Positions 43,699 through 43,876 of a stretch of 43,876 nt of DNA are shown here, one piece after another. Within the stretch, counting starts at the first letter, position 1, and the number at the start of each line of letters is the position of its first letter. The position numbers were made by a program, and so were the translations under genes. Under the pieces are notes generated by a model. That model was given only the letters and a program-made list of their open reading frames with translations. It was not told where the DNA came from and did not search any database. Source of the stretch: Thermodesulfovibrio sp. (GTDB taxonomy: Bacteria; Nitrospirota; Thermodesulfovibrionia; UBA6902); assembly GCA_026982355.1 (NCBI GenBank), contig JALSHG010000104.1, forward strand, positions 1-43,876, read 5' to 3'.

Positions 43699-43876
43699 AT
43701 GAATGACATTAAAGAGAAACAATCCGCCGGTGAAGGGTGTATGAGTCGCCGCAGGCTTCTTAAGGCCGCAGGCTGCGCGGGCGCCGCGGCCCTGCTCATA
43801 AGCGGGTTGGGCGGCAAGGCCGCCGCTTCATCGAAATACAGGACGTATCCGCAGGTGAAGGTTGCCAACATGAGGG
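43699..43876 (+). CDS. Tat-exported protein, 5' part only (possibly Rieske-type)
   Basis: The gene runs off the window; 59 codons are present. The N-terminus has a Tat signal: SRRRLLKAAGCAG with a hydrophobic stretch to ISGLGGKAAA, which marks proteins folded with a cofactor before export. The next residues, YRTYPQVKVANM, resemble the opening of Rieske iron-sulfur subunits, and the cytochrome c upstream would fit a bc-type or oxidase complex, but the cluster motif is outside the window. AAAGGAGG ten bases before the ATG is a strong ribosome site. Confidence 0.75.
   Translation, partial: MNDIKEKQSAGEGCMSRRRLLKAAGCAGAAALLISGLGGKAAASSKYRTYPQVKVANMR

Overview
The window comes from a Gram-negative, GC-rich (roughly mid-50s %) bacterium with compact, mostly single-copy housekeeping genes. 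A late acyltransferase of lipid A synthesis, lipoproteins, a Tat-exported protein, a class I c-type cytochrome and a large two-component/c-di-GMP apparatus point to a free-living respiring organism. Gene content and the serC-serA-purA order fit Nitrospirota or a Desulfobacterota-like lineage; this placement is an inference and no marker here settles it.

Layout. 1-3.0 kb: a tandemly duplicated cassette of two tiny paralogous proteins, each with its own terminator, then an ArsS-type radical SAM enzyme and an orphan amino-acid-type binding protein (all minus). 3.1-8.0 kb: a four-gene minus-strand operon of an M29 aminopeptidase, a PhnD-like lipoprotein, a membrane histidine kinase and a sigma-54 response regulator. 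8.5-13.7 kb: serC, serA, purA and an RDD membrane protein (plus). 13.9-18.9 kb: an LpxL-type acyltransferase (minus), a ComEA-like protein, a PilZ protein and mutS (plus). 18.9-33.5 kb: a ten-gene minus-strand signalling locus that looks like one transcription unit. It holds four histidine kinases, seven proteins with receiver domains, two HD-GYP phosphodiesterases, an MglA-type GTPase and a receiver-MshEN-PilB/GspE ATPase-zinc ribbon fusion. 33.8-37.4 kb: a NYN protein, pdxJ, acpS, a ComFB protein, a possible small RNA and a cold-shock gene. 37.4-43.9 kb: a divergent PurC-like protein, a membrane sulfatase-fold protein, a short NagA-like deacetylase, aroD, a cytochrome c and the start of a Tat-exported protein.

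Two things stand out. First, the 14.6-kb signalling locus contains no DNA-binding output. Its readable outputs are c-di-GMP hydrolysis and a type IV pilus/type II secretion motor ATPase, with an MglA-like polarity switch in the middle. I infer that it controls pilus deployment or polarity. PilZ, ComFB and ComEA proteins lie in the flanks.

Second, at least 16 copies or remnants of a short palindromic intergenic element are scattered through the window, about one per 2.7 kb. Full copies have two related but distinct ends (CCTTAATGTTGCATAA at the left, CCTTACAGTTGCATAA at the right, both read inward) around a GC-rich hairpin. The left end repeatedly forms the stop codon of the preceding gene (last codon CCT, stop TAA or TGA), and the right end sits just before the start of several genes. 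It resembles a REP/MITE-type element that has remodelled gene borders across this genome.
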